64,000 bases of DNA. It comes from Xylanibacillus composti (GTDB lineage Bacteria > Bacillota > Bacilli > Paenibacillales > K13). Shown piece by piece: positions 43,250 through 52,114 of this stretch. Every line of letters starts with the position of its first letter. Within the stretch, counting starts at the first letter, position 1. The notes under the pieces were generated by a model. The model searched no databases. It was not told where the DNA came from and saw nothing but the letters and a program-made list of their open reading frames with translations. The DNA is taken from positions 1 through 64,000 of the forward strand of contig NZ_BOVK01000018.1 of assembly GCF_018403685.1 (NCBI RefSeq), read 5' to 3'. Made by a program: the position numbers and the translations under genes.

Positions 43250-46200
43250 ATGACAGAAAATTGGAGTGAAGCAGATTTGAAGACATGGAGATCATACCTG
43301 GCGTTGTGCTTATCCTTTATGCTTGCGTTTGGAGGCTTTTTTCCAGGGGTCGGGCTGATAGCAGAAGCAGCTCCAAGTGTTGGCGGGTTGCCGACAGACA
43401 AACTCTATTACGATGCAAATGAGGATCCTCTTACTCTGGCTCCTAATGTAAGTCTTAGTGTGTATGGGGACGAGATTTTTGCTGACGGCTACCTCCGCTT
43501 TGATATCAATGGCGGGGTGAAGGCAAATGAAACGTTGGCGCTGCGAGTTACCGAGACTCCGATCCAAATAGGCGGGGCATTGCTTACTTCTGACGGCCAC
43601 AATATTTACTTGAACGGGGTAACCATTGGTTCAGTAAATACTACGGATAATGGAGTAGGAAACGCATTGCAGATCGATTTCTCTACTCCTCTGGAAAATG
43701 GCAACTTCGAAGAATTTTACGAAGTAGCTGGGAGATTGCAGCTTCCAGGTTGGGAGATTAATTCCGACTCCCAAATCTTTTTAGGGGAACTTGCCACAAA
43801 AACTAAAGGCATACCATACGAGTCCATAAGCGGCAGCGGCCCATACACCGTCACAGGTTCCGTGTATGCAGGCGGCCCAACGTATACTTATACCACTGAT
43901 GAAGCCTATCCAGGCAACCAGTTCTACGAAGGTCAGGAGCGGCCCCTGTCAAATCCGGGGAGATCCATTGCTCAAATAAATATTGTGGATAATAATCATT
44001 CTTTAGAGCTTGGATTTACGAGCGGCAGCATTACAGGTACTCGAAATGTACCTCCTTTTGGCACTGCATTTCGGGCGGAGGCTGTAAGCGCGGATTTCTT
44101 TGAAGCCAAGCGAGGAGATAGACTGGCTTTTGATTGGAAGGCAGCCGGACAAGATGACAACTATGAAGTGTACGGCTTCATCGTGGATGAGTCCGGTAAT
44201 CACATTGAATTGATGTATGGTCGTGGACAAACAGGAGATTGGACGTCCTATCGGGGAGAAATTCCACACGACGGAAGATACAAGTTCCGGTTCGTAGTGG
44301 GATCTTATGATAAAACGGGCGGGTTGGTGCTAGGGGCATCCCTGGAAATCGACAATGTCCGTCTGTTGAGCAGCGCGATCACAGACAAGGTGGCCGAGTC
44401 TGTAGCCCGTCTGGTTACTTATTCGAATGACGGAACAGCTGTGGATCCGCTTCAGCGGCAAATCGACATGACCCTTGCTAATTCGGAAGGCGATACGTAT
44501 ACGATTGGCGGCGTTACTGTAGTAGCCGAACCGCGTCTCAAATTGCTCAGCGCAATTGTAGAAGATGAGAAGCCAGGGGAATTGGTGCTGACCTTCAATC
44601 TTCCTGTTGGCAATCATGTGAATGACGTTGACCTGGACAATTTGAAGGTCAATGGATTGGAAATTGACTCTGTATTATCTGTAGAAGACGAAAAAGTTGT
44701 AGTGAAATTGAAAGAACCTGCTGGTCCGGGAGAGTTGACGCTGTCTTATGATGCTGAGCGAGACAATGTGCAGTCCGTCAATGAACCGGACAATAAGCTG
44801 CCGTCCATGATCGCTGATAATCTGGGTGGACCGGTAGACAACCAGATTATCCCGTTAGAACTGGAACGGATTCAGGTTATCGGCGAAGAACCTTACAATA
44901 CGGTTGACCTCGTCTTCAATAAGCCTGTGGGCGGCGCAGGACTAGAGGTAGGCAAGATCATTCCGGGTTTTGAAATCGGAGGCAAGTCCGTTACGGTTGA
45001 AGAAATCAACGGAAATATTGTACGGGTTAAGATCGACGGGACATTGCAAGCCGATGACCAGGTTACCTATGACGCGGATAATGGAATCGCGGATGCCAAC
45101 AACCGGAACAATACACTGGCTCCGATCGAAGGGGAAAATCCCGCGTCTCAGCCTGACGTGACAGAAGATCCGCTGCAACTGGTTCGAGTGGAAGTCGAGC
45201 ATGAGACGCCGAATCAGGTGAAGCTGACCTTTAATTATCCCATTGATGATGCTAGCTTTAACTGGACAGGCTTCGAGATTAACGGTCTGACGCCGATTGG
45301 CAAGCTTTCCCCTGACGACAATGATCCTGTTGTTGTACTGGAGCTTCCAGAGCCGCTAGGGCCGGAAGAGCTGTCGCTCATCTACGATAAGGCCAAAGGT
45401 TCGGTAGGCTCCTACTATAACCCTGCTACCAATCTGTTGGATAATATCGGCGCCGCGGAGCAGCCGGACACAGTTGCCAACAAGATTCGGGCGCTTGAAC
45501 TGGTCAGAGTCACTACTGACCCTAACAATCCGGCTCAATTGAAGCTGAAGTTCAATATGCCGATCGCCACTGACGGTTTGGCCCCGGGGGAAGCGATTGC
45601 CGGATTGACTGTTGGCGATGACAAAAAGCCAGTCTACTATGTCGGAAGCAATGGGGCTGGCGATGAAATCACCGTTCGCCTTGATGCGCCTTACGTGGCG
45701 GGGGATGAGCTCGCTTACGATGAAACCGCGGGCGATATTGCTGCAGCGGGCAATGTGAACAATGAGCTGGGCAATATCAACCTTTCTACTATACCGATGG
45801 TAAGCGGGAAGATTTCTGAATTTGGTTTGGAACTGAATGGCGAACCGCTAGTGCTGCTGCCTGACTTCGATCCGGATAAGAATAACGGTAATGGAGAGGG
45901 CTACCTGGCGGTAGTACCGAATGATGTGACAAGCGTGTCGATCTCTCCAACTCCATACAATGTGGAAGAAACTGTCACCAAAGTATGGTTGAACGGCGTG
46001 GAGGTTGTAAAAGACTCCGTGGATGGATGGGATTGGAGCAACCTCGGAGAGCTTCAAGAAGGACGGAATGAAATTAAAGTGCAAGTGTTTGACCAAACCG
46101 ATCTGACTGCGCCTTTGGAGGAGTACACGATTGTCATCGTGCGTGCTACAGGCAAGCTGATTAACCTTGAATCTTCTCATGGTCAACTAAGTCCGGCCTT

Positions 46201-47803
46201 TGATGCGGATGCGGAAGAACAAGACTACGAAATTCGGGTAGGGAATGCCGTAAGAAGCATTGCCCTCACTGCGACTGCACTCGATCCGGGAGCGCAAATC
46301 GTGATGAGCATCAACGACGGCGAGGCCATACCTGTCGTTAATGGCGACGCCAGCGAGAGCTTCAGCCTTCGAGTCGGGACGAATACGATTCTCGTAACCG
46401 TAACGGATTCCTCAGGACAGGTAACCGAATACACGGTCACTGTGATTCGTTCTGGAGCAAGCAGCGGCGGTGGCGGACCTGTTACAGAGTCTGTGACCGT
46501 AGATGTCATCATTGGCGGAGACAAGGAAGCGGATATTGTTAAAGTCGATATCCACCGCACTAGAGAGAACGGCAGTATCCATGACCGCGTAGCCTTCACG
46601 CCGGAGAAAGCTGAGGAAGCGGCGCAGAAGGCTGCTGAAACTGGAGAAAGCATCGCTCGCATAGTGATTCCTGACCCAGAAGATGAAGTGAGCGAATTGC
46701 AAGTGGATATACCGTTGGAAACGTTGAAGATTTTGCAGGATAGCGGCATTGATCTGGAGATTTATACTGACCATGGCGTAATCCAAATTCCGCGCACTTC
46801 TTTGGAAGGACTGGAAGAGGAATTCTACTTCCGCCTTGTGCCGGTGAGAGATCCGAATTTGCGCAGTGAAGTAGAAGAACGCGCAACGACGGAACGGATT
46901 GTTCGTGAAATGGCTGGAAACAAGGAAGTATATGTCGTAACGCGTCCCATGACCATCGAGACGAACTTGTCCAGTCGTCCAGTTACTCTGATCCTCCCAT
47001 TGCGCGATGTCCAGTTGCCGAGCGATGCGGCAGAGCGCGAGCAATTCCTGAGTGAACTGTCCATCTTCATCGAGCACACTGATGGAGATAAGGCACTAGT
47101 TCAAGGCAAGCCGGTACGGATGAACGATGGAACATGGGGGCTGCAATTCGGCATTGCGAAATTCAGTACCTTCACGATCGTTCATACGGCATCGGATGGC
47201 CGTCATGAAAGCTATATGAACGGCTATCCAGACGGTACCTTCAAGCCGGAGAATGGGTTGACTCGGGCAGAGCTGGCGATGATTTTGGACAATCTCGGCG
47301 CAGCAGGCTCAGTCGTCGGAGAAGGTTACTCGGATGTAGCTGACACGCATTGGGCTGCAACGGCCATTAAGCGGGTGCAAGCTGCCGAATTGATGACAGG
47401 CTATCCGGATGCAACCTTCCGCCCGGATCAAATGATCACACGTGCTGAAATGGCCGCCTTTGCTTTCAACTATCTAAACCTGCAAGCGGCAACTGAGGAA
47501 ACTACGTATTCGGATGTCTCGCCAACCTACTGGGCGCACGGCTTTATTGCAGCTTTGACCCAGGAAGGGTGGATGGAAGGATACTTGGACGGCACGTTTA
47601 AACCTGCCGGATTGTTGACGCGTGCGGAAGCTGTAACGCTGATCAATCAGCTGTTTGAGCGAGGACCGCTGTATAACGCGCCAACATCCATATGGCCAGA
47701 TGTAAAGGAAAGTCACTGGGCCTTCCGCGACATTATGGAGGCGTCGGTTGATCATTCCTATAAGCTTCGCACTGAAGGCGGCGAACACTGGGTTTCTCCT
47801 TAA
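43250..47803 (+). CDS. S-layer homology domain cell-surface protein with SwmB-like and cadherin-like repeats
   Basis: 1517 aa secreted protein. A signal peptide (YLALCLSFMLAFGGFFPGVG, ending AEA) is followed by a ligand/carbohydrate-like N-terminal region. Four SwmB-like repeats lie at about 430-530, 537-640, 642-745 and 749-850 (each L-x-L-x-x-V..LTFN-x-P). Two cadherin-like beta-sandwich repeats follow at about 856-965 and 971-1070. After a glycine linker (SSGGGG) and a mixed domain, three SLH domains occupy about 1320-1517 (NGYPDGTFKPENGLTRAELA is the first). SLH domains bind pyruvylated wall polymer, so the protein is displayed on the cell surface, probably for adhesion or substrate binding. 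ATG 43250 has a weak GGAG. Confidence 0.87.
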   Translation: MTENWSEADLKTWRSYLALCLSFMLAFGGFFPGVGLIAEAAPSVGGLPTDKLYYDANEDPLTLAPNVSLSVYGDEIFADGYLRFDINGGVKANETLALRVTETPIQIGGALLTSDGHNIYLNGVTIGSVNTTDNGVGNALQIDFSTPLENGNFEEFYEVAGRLQLPGWEINSDSQIFLGELATKTKGIPYESISGSGPYTVTGSVYAGGPTYTYTTDEAYPGNQFYEGQERPLSNPGRSIAQINIVDNNHSLELGFTSGSITGTRNVPPFGTAFRAEAVSADFFEAKRGDRLAFDWKAAGQDDNYEVYGFIVDESGNHIELMYGRGQTGDWTSYRGEIPHDGRYKFRFVVGSYDKTGGLVLGASLEIDNVRLLSSAITDKVAESVARLVTYSNDGTAVDPLQRQIDMTLANSEGDTYTIGGVTVVAEPRLKLLSAIVEDEKPGELVLTFNLPVGNHVNDVDLDNLKVNGLEIDSVLSVEDEKVVVKLKEPAGPGELTLSYDAERDNVQSVNEPDNKLPSMIADNLGGPVDNQIIPLELERIQVIGEEPYNTVDLVFNKPVGGAGLEVGKIIPGFEIGGKSVTVEEINGNIVRVKIDGTLQADDQVTYDADNGIADANNRNNTLAPIEGENPASQPDVTEDPLQLVRVEVEHETPNQVKLTFNYPIDDASFNWTGFEINGLTPIGKLSPDDNDPVVVLELPEPLGPEELSLIYDKAKGSVGSYYNPATNLLDNIGAAEQPDTVANKIRALELVRVTTDPNNPAQLKLKFNMPIATDGLAPGEAIAGLTVGDDKKPVYYVGSNGAGDEITVRLDAPYVAGDELAYDETAGDIAAAGNVNNELGNINLSTIPMVSGKISEFGLELNGEPLVLLPDFDPDKNNGNGEGYLAVVPNDVTSVSISPTPYNVEETVTKVWLNGVEVVKDSVDGWDWSNLGELQEGRNEIKVQVFDQTDLTAPLEEYTIVIVRATGKLINLESSHGQLSPAFDADAEEQDYEIRVGNAVRSIALTATALDPGAQIVMSINDGEAIPVVNGDASESFSLRVGTNTILVTVTDSSGQVTEYTVTVIRSGASSGGGGPVTESVTVDVIIGGDKEADIVKVDIHRTRENGSIHDRVAFTPEKAEEAAQKAAETGESIARIVIPDPEDEVSELQVDIPLETLKILQDSGIDLEIYTDHGVIQIPRTSLEGLEEEFYFRLVPVRDPNLRSEVEERATTERIVREMAGNKEVYVVTRPMTIETNLSSRPVTLILPLRDVQLPSDAAEREQFLSELSIFIEHTDGDKALVQGKPVRMNDGTWGLQFGIAKFSTFTIVHTASDGRHESYMNGYPDGTFKPENGLTRAELAMILDNLGAAGSVVGEGYSDVADTHWAATAIKRVQAAELMTGYPDATFRPDQMITRAEMAAFAFNYLNLQAATEETTYSDVSPTYWAHGFIAALTQEGWMEGYLDGTFKPAGLLTRAEAVTLINQLFERGPLYNAPTSIWPDVKESHWAFRDIMEASVDHSYKLRTEGGEHWVSP

Positions 47804-47847
47804 TGGAGTGACTCTCACAGCCTAGCCATAAACGAATCAATGGATTG

Positions 47848-47893
47848 AAAGAGCCTCCTGATTTCTCATCAGAAATCAGGAGGCTCTTTTCTT
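47848..47893 (+). terminator. rho-independent terminator after the SLH gene
   Basis: Perfect 19-bp stem (AAAGAGCCTCCTGATTTCT), CATC loop, then TTTTCTTTT. Confidence 0.9.
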
Positions 47894-48089
47894 TTAAGTG
47901 GGTACATTTATCTTAAGTCTAAGTGGTGGACGCTAGGGTCAACAGATCAAGCCGATGATCAGAATCGGCATCATGTAGCGGTCGCCAATTTGCCTCTCAC
48001 CGCATTGCCGACGACGGTGCTGCTGACATCCGGCCCGACTATTCTTCGGCCTCCCCTTCTGCGCGAATAGAGGAGGCCAGGTCTGTTTC
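47894..48089. other. non-coding gap
   Basis: Between the SLH terminator and the ArsR-controlled promoter I see no gene, hairpin or repeat worth naming. Confidence 0.5.
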
Positions 48090-48143
48090 TTGACATGAAA
48101 CCTTTTGGTTTCGTATACTCTTATATGAAACCTTTTGGTTTCG
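48090..48143 (+). promoter_or_regulatory. promoter with twin ArsR operators
   Basis: TTGACA at 48090-48095, 18-bp spacer, TATACT at 48114-48119. The 19-nt element ATGAAACCTTTTGGTTTCG, built around the palindrome GAAACC-TTTT-GGTTTC, occurs twice: at 48095-48113, filling the space between -35 and -10, and at 48125-48143, over the start of transcription. The 30-bp phase puts both on nearly the same face of the helix. The ArsR gene of this operon is the natural ligand. Confidence 0.75.
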
Positions 48144-48202
48144 CGATATAGTGGACATACTATTCGTGATGCAAGCTAATTACAAGTCAGGAGCGTGGAG
48201 AA

Positions 48203-48628
48203 ATGTCAGATTCCAAATCAAATGCCGTACCGGATATTCGCCAATCTCAGGTGTTCAACGCCCCGGTAAGCAAGGTGTGGGACGCTGTTGCAACAGCGGA
48301 GGGGATTGCGGCATGGTTCATGCCGAACAATTTCAAGCCTGAGCCGGGATATGAATTCGAGATGGATTCCGGTCCTTTCGGTATGTCGCAGTGCAAGGTG
48401 CTGGAGGTTGTGCCGCAAAGTCTGGTCAGGTTTCAATGGGGAAAGGACTGGACGGTAACGTTCGAGCTGAAGGATGTCGGAGGGAAGACGGAATTCACCT
48501 TAATCCACAGCGGATGGGATGCGGACAAGGTGACCGAGTTCGGACAGAGCCATCGCGAGGTGCGCGATCGCATGAACCAGGGCTGGGTCGGGCTCGTGCA
48601 GAAGCTTGGCGAGCAGGTGGAGGCGTAA
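48203..48628 (+). CDS. SRPBCC (AHSA1-like) domain protein
   Basis: 141 aa, one START-like hydrophobic-pocket domain: QSQVFNAPVSKVWDAVATAE, then GIAAWFMPNNFKPEPGYEFE, and the C-terminal helix SHREVRDRMNQGWVGLVQKL. Members named activator of Hsp90 ATPase-like are paired with ArsR regulators in many Gram-positive bacteria; the ligand is unknown. ATG 48203 follows AGGAGCGTGGAG. First gene of the operon, one base from the ArsR gene. Confidence 0.87.
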   Translation: MSDSKSNAVPDIRQSQVFNAPVSKVWDAVATAEGIAAWFMPNNFKPEPGYEFEMDSGPFGMSQCKVLEVVPQSLVRFQWGKDWTVTFELKDVGGKTEFTLIHSGWDADKVTEFGQSHREVRDRMNQGWVGLVQKLGEQVEA

Positions 48629-48629
48629 G

Positions 48630-48959
48630 ATGGAAGCAGCCCGTTCGGAGAAGCCGGATGTGTTCCAAGCCATCGCCGATCCTACCCGGCGCCGGTTGCT
48701 GCGTTTGTTGGATGAACAGGAAATGCCGGTGACAGCAATCAGCAGCCATTTCCCAATCAGCCGAACCGCTGTCTCCAAGCATCTGCACATTTTGGCCGAC
48801 GCGGGACTCGTTCGCGAGCGCAAGGTCGGCCGGGAAAGGCGCTATCGACTAGATCCGGAACCTCTGCTGGAGCTCAAACGATGGTTGGCCTACTATGAAC
48901 GTTACTGGGAAAACAAGCTGTCCATGCTCAAATCATATGTGGAATCCGAGGAGGAATAG
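48630..48959 (+). CDS. ArsR-family HTH regulator
   Basis: 109 aa winged helix protein: DVFQAIADPTRRRLLRLLDE, then MPVTAISSHFPISRTAVSKH, then LHILADAGLVRERKVGRERR. No Cys metal-binding motif (such as CxCxxC) is present, so it is the metal-free ArsR type that partners SRPBCC proteins. The start overlaps an AGGTGGAGG site inside the preceding gene. It probably binds the twin palindromes at 48095-48143 and represses its own operon. Confidence 0.9.
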   Translation: MEAARSEKPDVFQAIADPTRRRLLRLLDEQEMPVTAISSHFPISRTAVSKHLHILADAGLVRERKVGRERRYRLDPEPLLELKRWLAYYERYWENKLSMLKSYVESEEE

Positions 48960-49013
48960 TTAAACGCATCCGTCCCAACCTCATAAATCCTACCCCCTGC
49001 AATTTGCCTGTCA

Positions 49014-49066
49014 AGTGCTATAATCAACTAGGGGCGCACACGCGGCTCATGAACAGCCGGGTGCGA
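49014..49066 (+). promoter_or_regulatory. extended -10 promoter and leader hairpin of the ribosome-protection-like gene
   Basis: TGCTATAAT (49016-49024) is an extended -10 box; no good -35 box is seen. In the leader, CGCACACGCGGCT (about 49034) pairs with AGCCGGGTGCG, forming a hairpin just before the ribosome-binding site. It has no T tract, so translational rather than transcriptional control would be the simplest idea. Confidence 0.4.
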
Positions 49067-49099
49067 TCCAGCAAGGGAATAGGGAATGAGGTGGAACCG

Positions 49100-51052
49100 T
49101 TGCAAATTACAATTGGCGTGTTCGCGCATGTGGATGCAGGCAAAACCACGTTCGCCGAACAGCTGCTTTACCATACACAGAGCATCCGGCAGCGGGGGAG
49201 AGTGGACCACAAGGATGCTTTCTTGGATAGTCATGAGATTGAACGGGCCCGGGGCATTACCGTGTTCGCCGATCAGGCTGTTTTCACCTACCGGAATAAT
49301 ACCTACTACATGATTGATACGCCAGGGCACGTCGATTTCTCGCCGGAGATGGAGCGGGCAATCCAGGTGCTCGATTACGCCATCCTGATCGTGAGCGCCG
49401 TCGAAGGGGTTCAGGGGCACACGGAGACGGTGTGGCAGCTGCTTCATAAGCACAGGGTGCCGACGTTCTTTTTCCTCAACAAGACCGATCGTACAGGTGC
49501 AGACATGGAAAAGGCGCTGGCAGACATACGCACGCATTTGACACCGGATGTCTGCCTGATTACCGGACAATTCGAGGAGGGACGCATAGGCGACTCATTG
49601 CTGGAGCAGTTGGCTGAGCGGGATGAGCGTCTTCTGGAATCCTATCTGGAAGGCGCTGCGGATTACATGCTCGGACTGCAGGCGATGCAGGGCATGGTCA
49701 ATGCGCATCGTCTGTTTCCCTGCGCATGCGGATCTGCTCTGCAGGATGTGGGCATTACGGATTTTTTGGATCAGCTCCACCTGCTGGCAGACACCAAGTA
49801 TGATGAGCAGGCCCCGTTCGGCGGCCGGGTGTATAAAATTCGCCATGACGAGAACGGCAATCGGCTGACGTTCACCAAGGCGATAAGCGGGAAGCTGAGG
49901 CTGCGGGATGAGCTTTGTTATGGGTATGAAGAGGACCGTGTTTGTGAAAAGGTGACGCAACTTCGGCTCTATAACGGCAGCAAATATCAGGCGATCGATG
50001 AAGTTCGGGCCGGGGCCTTGTTCGCTGTTGCCGGATTGTCTGGTGCCGCTGTTGGACAGGGCTTGGGTGTGTATCAGGAAAAAGCGGAATTCGAGATGGT
50101 CCCGACCATGCAGGCTAAGGTGATCTTCGATCCCCCATGGAACGTGAAGGAGGTGCTTCAAGCCTTTCGCATACTCGATGCGGAGGATCCTTCGCTTGCG
50201 GTTGTATGGGAAGAAACCGTGCAGGAAATCCATATCCACGTGATGGGATTGATTCAGCTGGAAGTGCTGCAGCAGCTTGTACAGGAACGGTTTGGCATAA
50301 ACGTGCGATTTGGTGCGCCTGAAATTTTGTACAAGGAGACGATTCTGAGCACCGTCAACGGATACGGCCATTTCGAACCGCTCAAGCATTATGCCGAGGT
50401 GCACCTGCGGCTGGAACCGGGGGAGCGCGGCAGCGGTCTTGTGTTCGAGAATGCGTGTCATGCCGATGATCTGAGTGTCGGCAACCAGAACCTTGTAAGA
50501 ACGCATCTGTTCGAGCGGGACCACCATGGCTTGCTGACCGGTTCGCCGCTTACCGATGTGAAGGTGACTCTGTTGACCGGCCGTGCCCACAACAAGCACA
50601 CGCATGGCGGGGATTTCCGCGAAGCTACGTTTCGTGCGCTCAGACAAGGCTTGGAGAAGGCGGATAATATCTTGCTCGAGCCATACTATCAATTCAAGAT
50701 CAAGGTTGAGCTGGACCATTTGGGCAGGGTTTTGTCCGACATTCAACAGGCAGCCGGACAATTCGACCCGCCGGAGACCGTGGGCAATCAAGCGGTCATT
50801 ACCGGACGAGCCCCCGTGGCCACGATGATGCAGTATGCCGCAGAGCTTGCGGCGATCACGCACGGCAAAGGCGCATTTCATGCGACGTTCGGCGGCTACG
50901 ACCGCTGCCATAATGAACAAGAGGTGATCGAACGCAAGGGTTACCGCAAGGACGCCGATCCGCTGTACACCTCATCCTCCATTTTCTGCGCGAAGGGAGT
51001 CGGGTACACAGTGCCCTGGGATGAAGCGGAGGCCAAGATGCATTTGCTATAA
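49100..51052 (+). CDS. EF-G/TetM-type translational GTPase (ribosome-protection-like)
   Basis: 650 aa with the full G domain: AHVDAGKTT (G1), RGITV (G2), DTPGH (G3), NKTD (G4). Domains II to V follow in the order of Tet(M)/EF-G, with FGAPEILYKETILSTVNGYG typical of domain IV of the ribosome protection family. The domain IV loop that contacts the drug site in Tet(M) (YSPVSTPADF) is not present; here it reads AHNKHTHGGDFREATFRA. Tetracycline resistance is therefore doubtful and another ribosome-bound role is possible. I chose TTG 49100 with GAGGTGG upstream; GTG 49091 is an alternative. Confidence 0.75.
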   Translation: MQITIGVFAHVDAGKTTFAEQLLYHTQSIRQRGRVDHKDAFLDSHEIERARGITVFADQAVFTYRNNTYYMIDTPGHVDFSPEMERAIQVLDYAILIVSAVEGVQGHTETVWQLLHKHRVPTFFFLNKTDRTGADMEKALADIRTHLTPDVCLITGQFEEGRIGDSLLEQLAERDERLLESYLEGAADYMLGLQAMQGMVNAHRLFPCACGSALQDVGITDFLDQLHLLADTKYDEQAPFGGRVYKIRHDENGNRLTFTKAISGKLRLRDELCYGYEEDRVCEKVTQLRLYNGSKYQAIDEVRAGALFAVAGLSGAAVGQGLGVYQEKAEFEMVPTMQAKVIFDPPWNVKEVLQAFRILDAEDPSLAVVWEETVQEIHIHVMGLIQLEVLQQLVQERFGINVRFGAPEILYKETILSTVNGYGHFEPLKHYAEVHLRLEPGERGSGLVFENACHADDLSVGNQNLVRTHLFERDHHGLLTGSPLTDVKVTLLTGRAHNKHTHGGDFREATFRALRQGLEKADNILLEPYYQFKIKVELDHLGRVLSDIQQAAGQFDPPETVGNQAVITGRAPVATMMQYAAELAAITHGKGAFHATFGGYDRCHNEQEVIERKGYRKDADPLYTSSSIFCAKGVGYTVPWDEAEAKMHLL

Positions 51053-51055
51053 TGC

Positions 51056-51180
51056 GCTGGGCCGCCTGGATGCAAGGGGCGCATGGGACGCAAGGGGCGC
51101 AAGGGGCGCATGGATGCCGCATGGACGCAAGGGATGCATGGGACACAAGGGCCGCAAAGGCCGCAAAGGCCGCAGGGCGG
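51056..51180. repeat. degenerate 9-bp minisatellite (GGGGCGCAA / GCCGCAAAG units)
   Basis: Starting four bases after the GTPase stop, units of 9 bp such as GGGGCGCAA, GGATGCCGC and GGCCGCAAA follow each other with drift. The period is a multiple of three, so all frames are open and mimic a collagen-like G-x-R-G-x-K peptide on one strand and a Cys/Pro-rich one on the other. No ribosome-binding site fits these frames. Confidence 0.7.
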
Positions 51181-51342
51181 TGCTTCGTCCATCACTTATT
51201 GTCGTGTCGGGCAGCTTCTCGGCAAGCTGTCAGCAGATCATTGGCGGCTGCCGGACTGCAAATGGGTATAGAAGGAGCGGGGAATAAGCCTGCCAGAGTG
51301 GGCAAGCCGCGTATACTTGACCATATTAGTAGCAGTATCATA

Positions 51343-51514
51343 AATGAATGGTAGCAACTTCACTAATTCGCTGGCATGGGGCAGGGATACAGGCGAATTA
51401 TTACCCAATTACCATTAACTATTACGCTCGTATCTATTATTAATAGTAATTGGGTAATAAACTGACGAAATCGGCTTATATTTGCTTAATTTTATGTATT
51501 CGCTACCATTAATT
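51343..51514. repeat. AT-rich nested inverted-repeat element, possible MITE
   Basis: Outer arms AATGAATGGTAGCAA (51343) and TCGCTACCATTAATT (51500) pair at 13 of 15 positions. Inside lies a perfect 15-bp inverted repeat, TTATTACCCAATTAC at 51398-51412 and GTAATTGGGTAATAA at 51446-51460. The block is much richer in AT than its surroundings. GTATCAT occurs at 51335-51341 and again at 51525-51531, like a target duplication, though the right copy is 10 bp outside the arm. No gene is seen in it. Confidence 0.6.
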
Positions 51515-51682
51515 ATTGGTAGAGGTATCATTCCTGACCATGATCCGCCCTCGCATGGGATTGGCATCGCCATATGCAACGAGCAAGGGTAAGGCGCGTC
51601 CTACATGATAGCGGCAGGCGGGAGTAAGAGCGCACTTCGTTTGACGCTTCCTGCGTGTTATGCCTATAATGGTTGCAACTTC

Positions 51683-51698
51683 CCATTGTATACAATGG
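51683..51698. promoter_or_regulatory. GntR-type operator
   Basis: CCATTGTATACAATGG is a perfect 16-bp palindrome of the TTGTATACAA class bound by FadR/GntR regulators. A second copy (CATTGTATACAATG) is at 52919-52932 in front of the glycoside hydrolase, and the GntR gene lies between them. This copy is 417 nt before the GntR start, so a long leader or another transcript may be involved. Confidence 0.55.
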
Positions 51699-51831
51699 AT
51701 AGAATCAACATCCGATTAGCAGCCTGGAATGGTACATGCACTTCACGTATGTTTTGCATGAACCAAGCACGAACTTCCAGCATGCAAACATGCGCAGTCG
51801 GAGCCAAGAGCATACTTCCCAAAACTGGGTA

Positions 51832-51908
51832 TCCAAACTGGAGTTAGGCGTAGCGTTCTTGTCCCAAGCCTCCAAACTGGACTTAGGCTTAGCGTTCTTG
51901 TCTCAAGC
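51832..51908. repeat. 39-bp direct repeat, two copies
   Basis: TCCAAACTGGAGTTAGGCGT begins one unit at 51832, and TCCAAACTGGACTTAGGCTT the next at 51871; both continue AGCGTTCTTGTCYCAAGCC. Apart from this and the operator, 51515-52114 holds no supported feature. Confidence 0.8.
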
Positions 51909-52114
51909 CTAGCTTCCGTTGCCGATGCTGCTCTAAGTAAGCGCACGCCATGCGACTCACGCCTCCAGGCCCTGGGTGCAGGATCAGCGACTATTCGATG
52001 CTTCGCGGACACTCGGAACCTGTCACAGATGCAGGCAGTGCACTTAGGCGCAAGGCAAGGTAAGGGAAGCACAATATCAGGTGGTTCGGATTTGGGAATG
52101 CGGAGACTAGAGCG

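Noticed and set aside
49100-51052. Plain tetracycline resistance gene
   Set aside because: The drug-site loop of Tet(M) is missing, so the resistance label is not supported by sequence alone.
51021-51354. Collagen-like or Cys/Pro-rich small proteins
   Set aside because: Frames follow from a 9-bp repeat and appear in all frames; no start signals fit.
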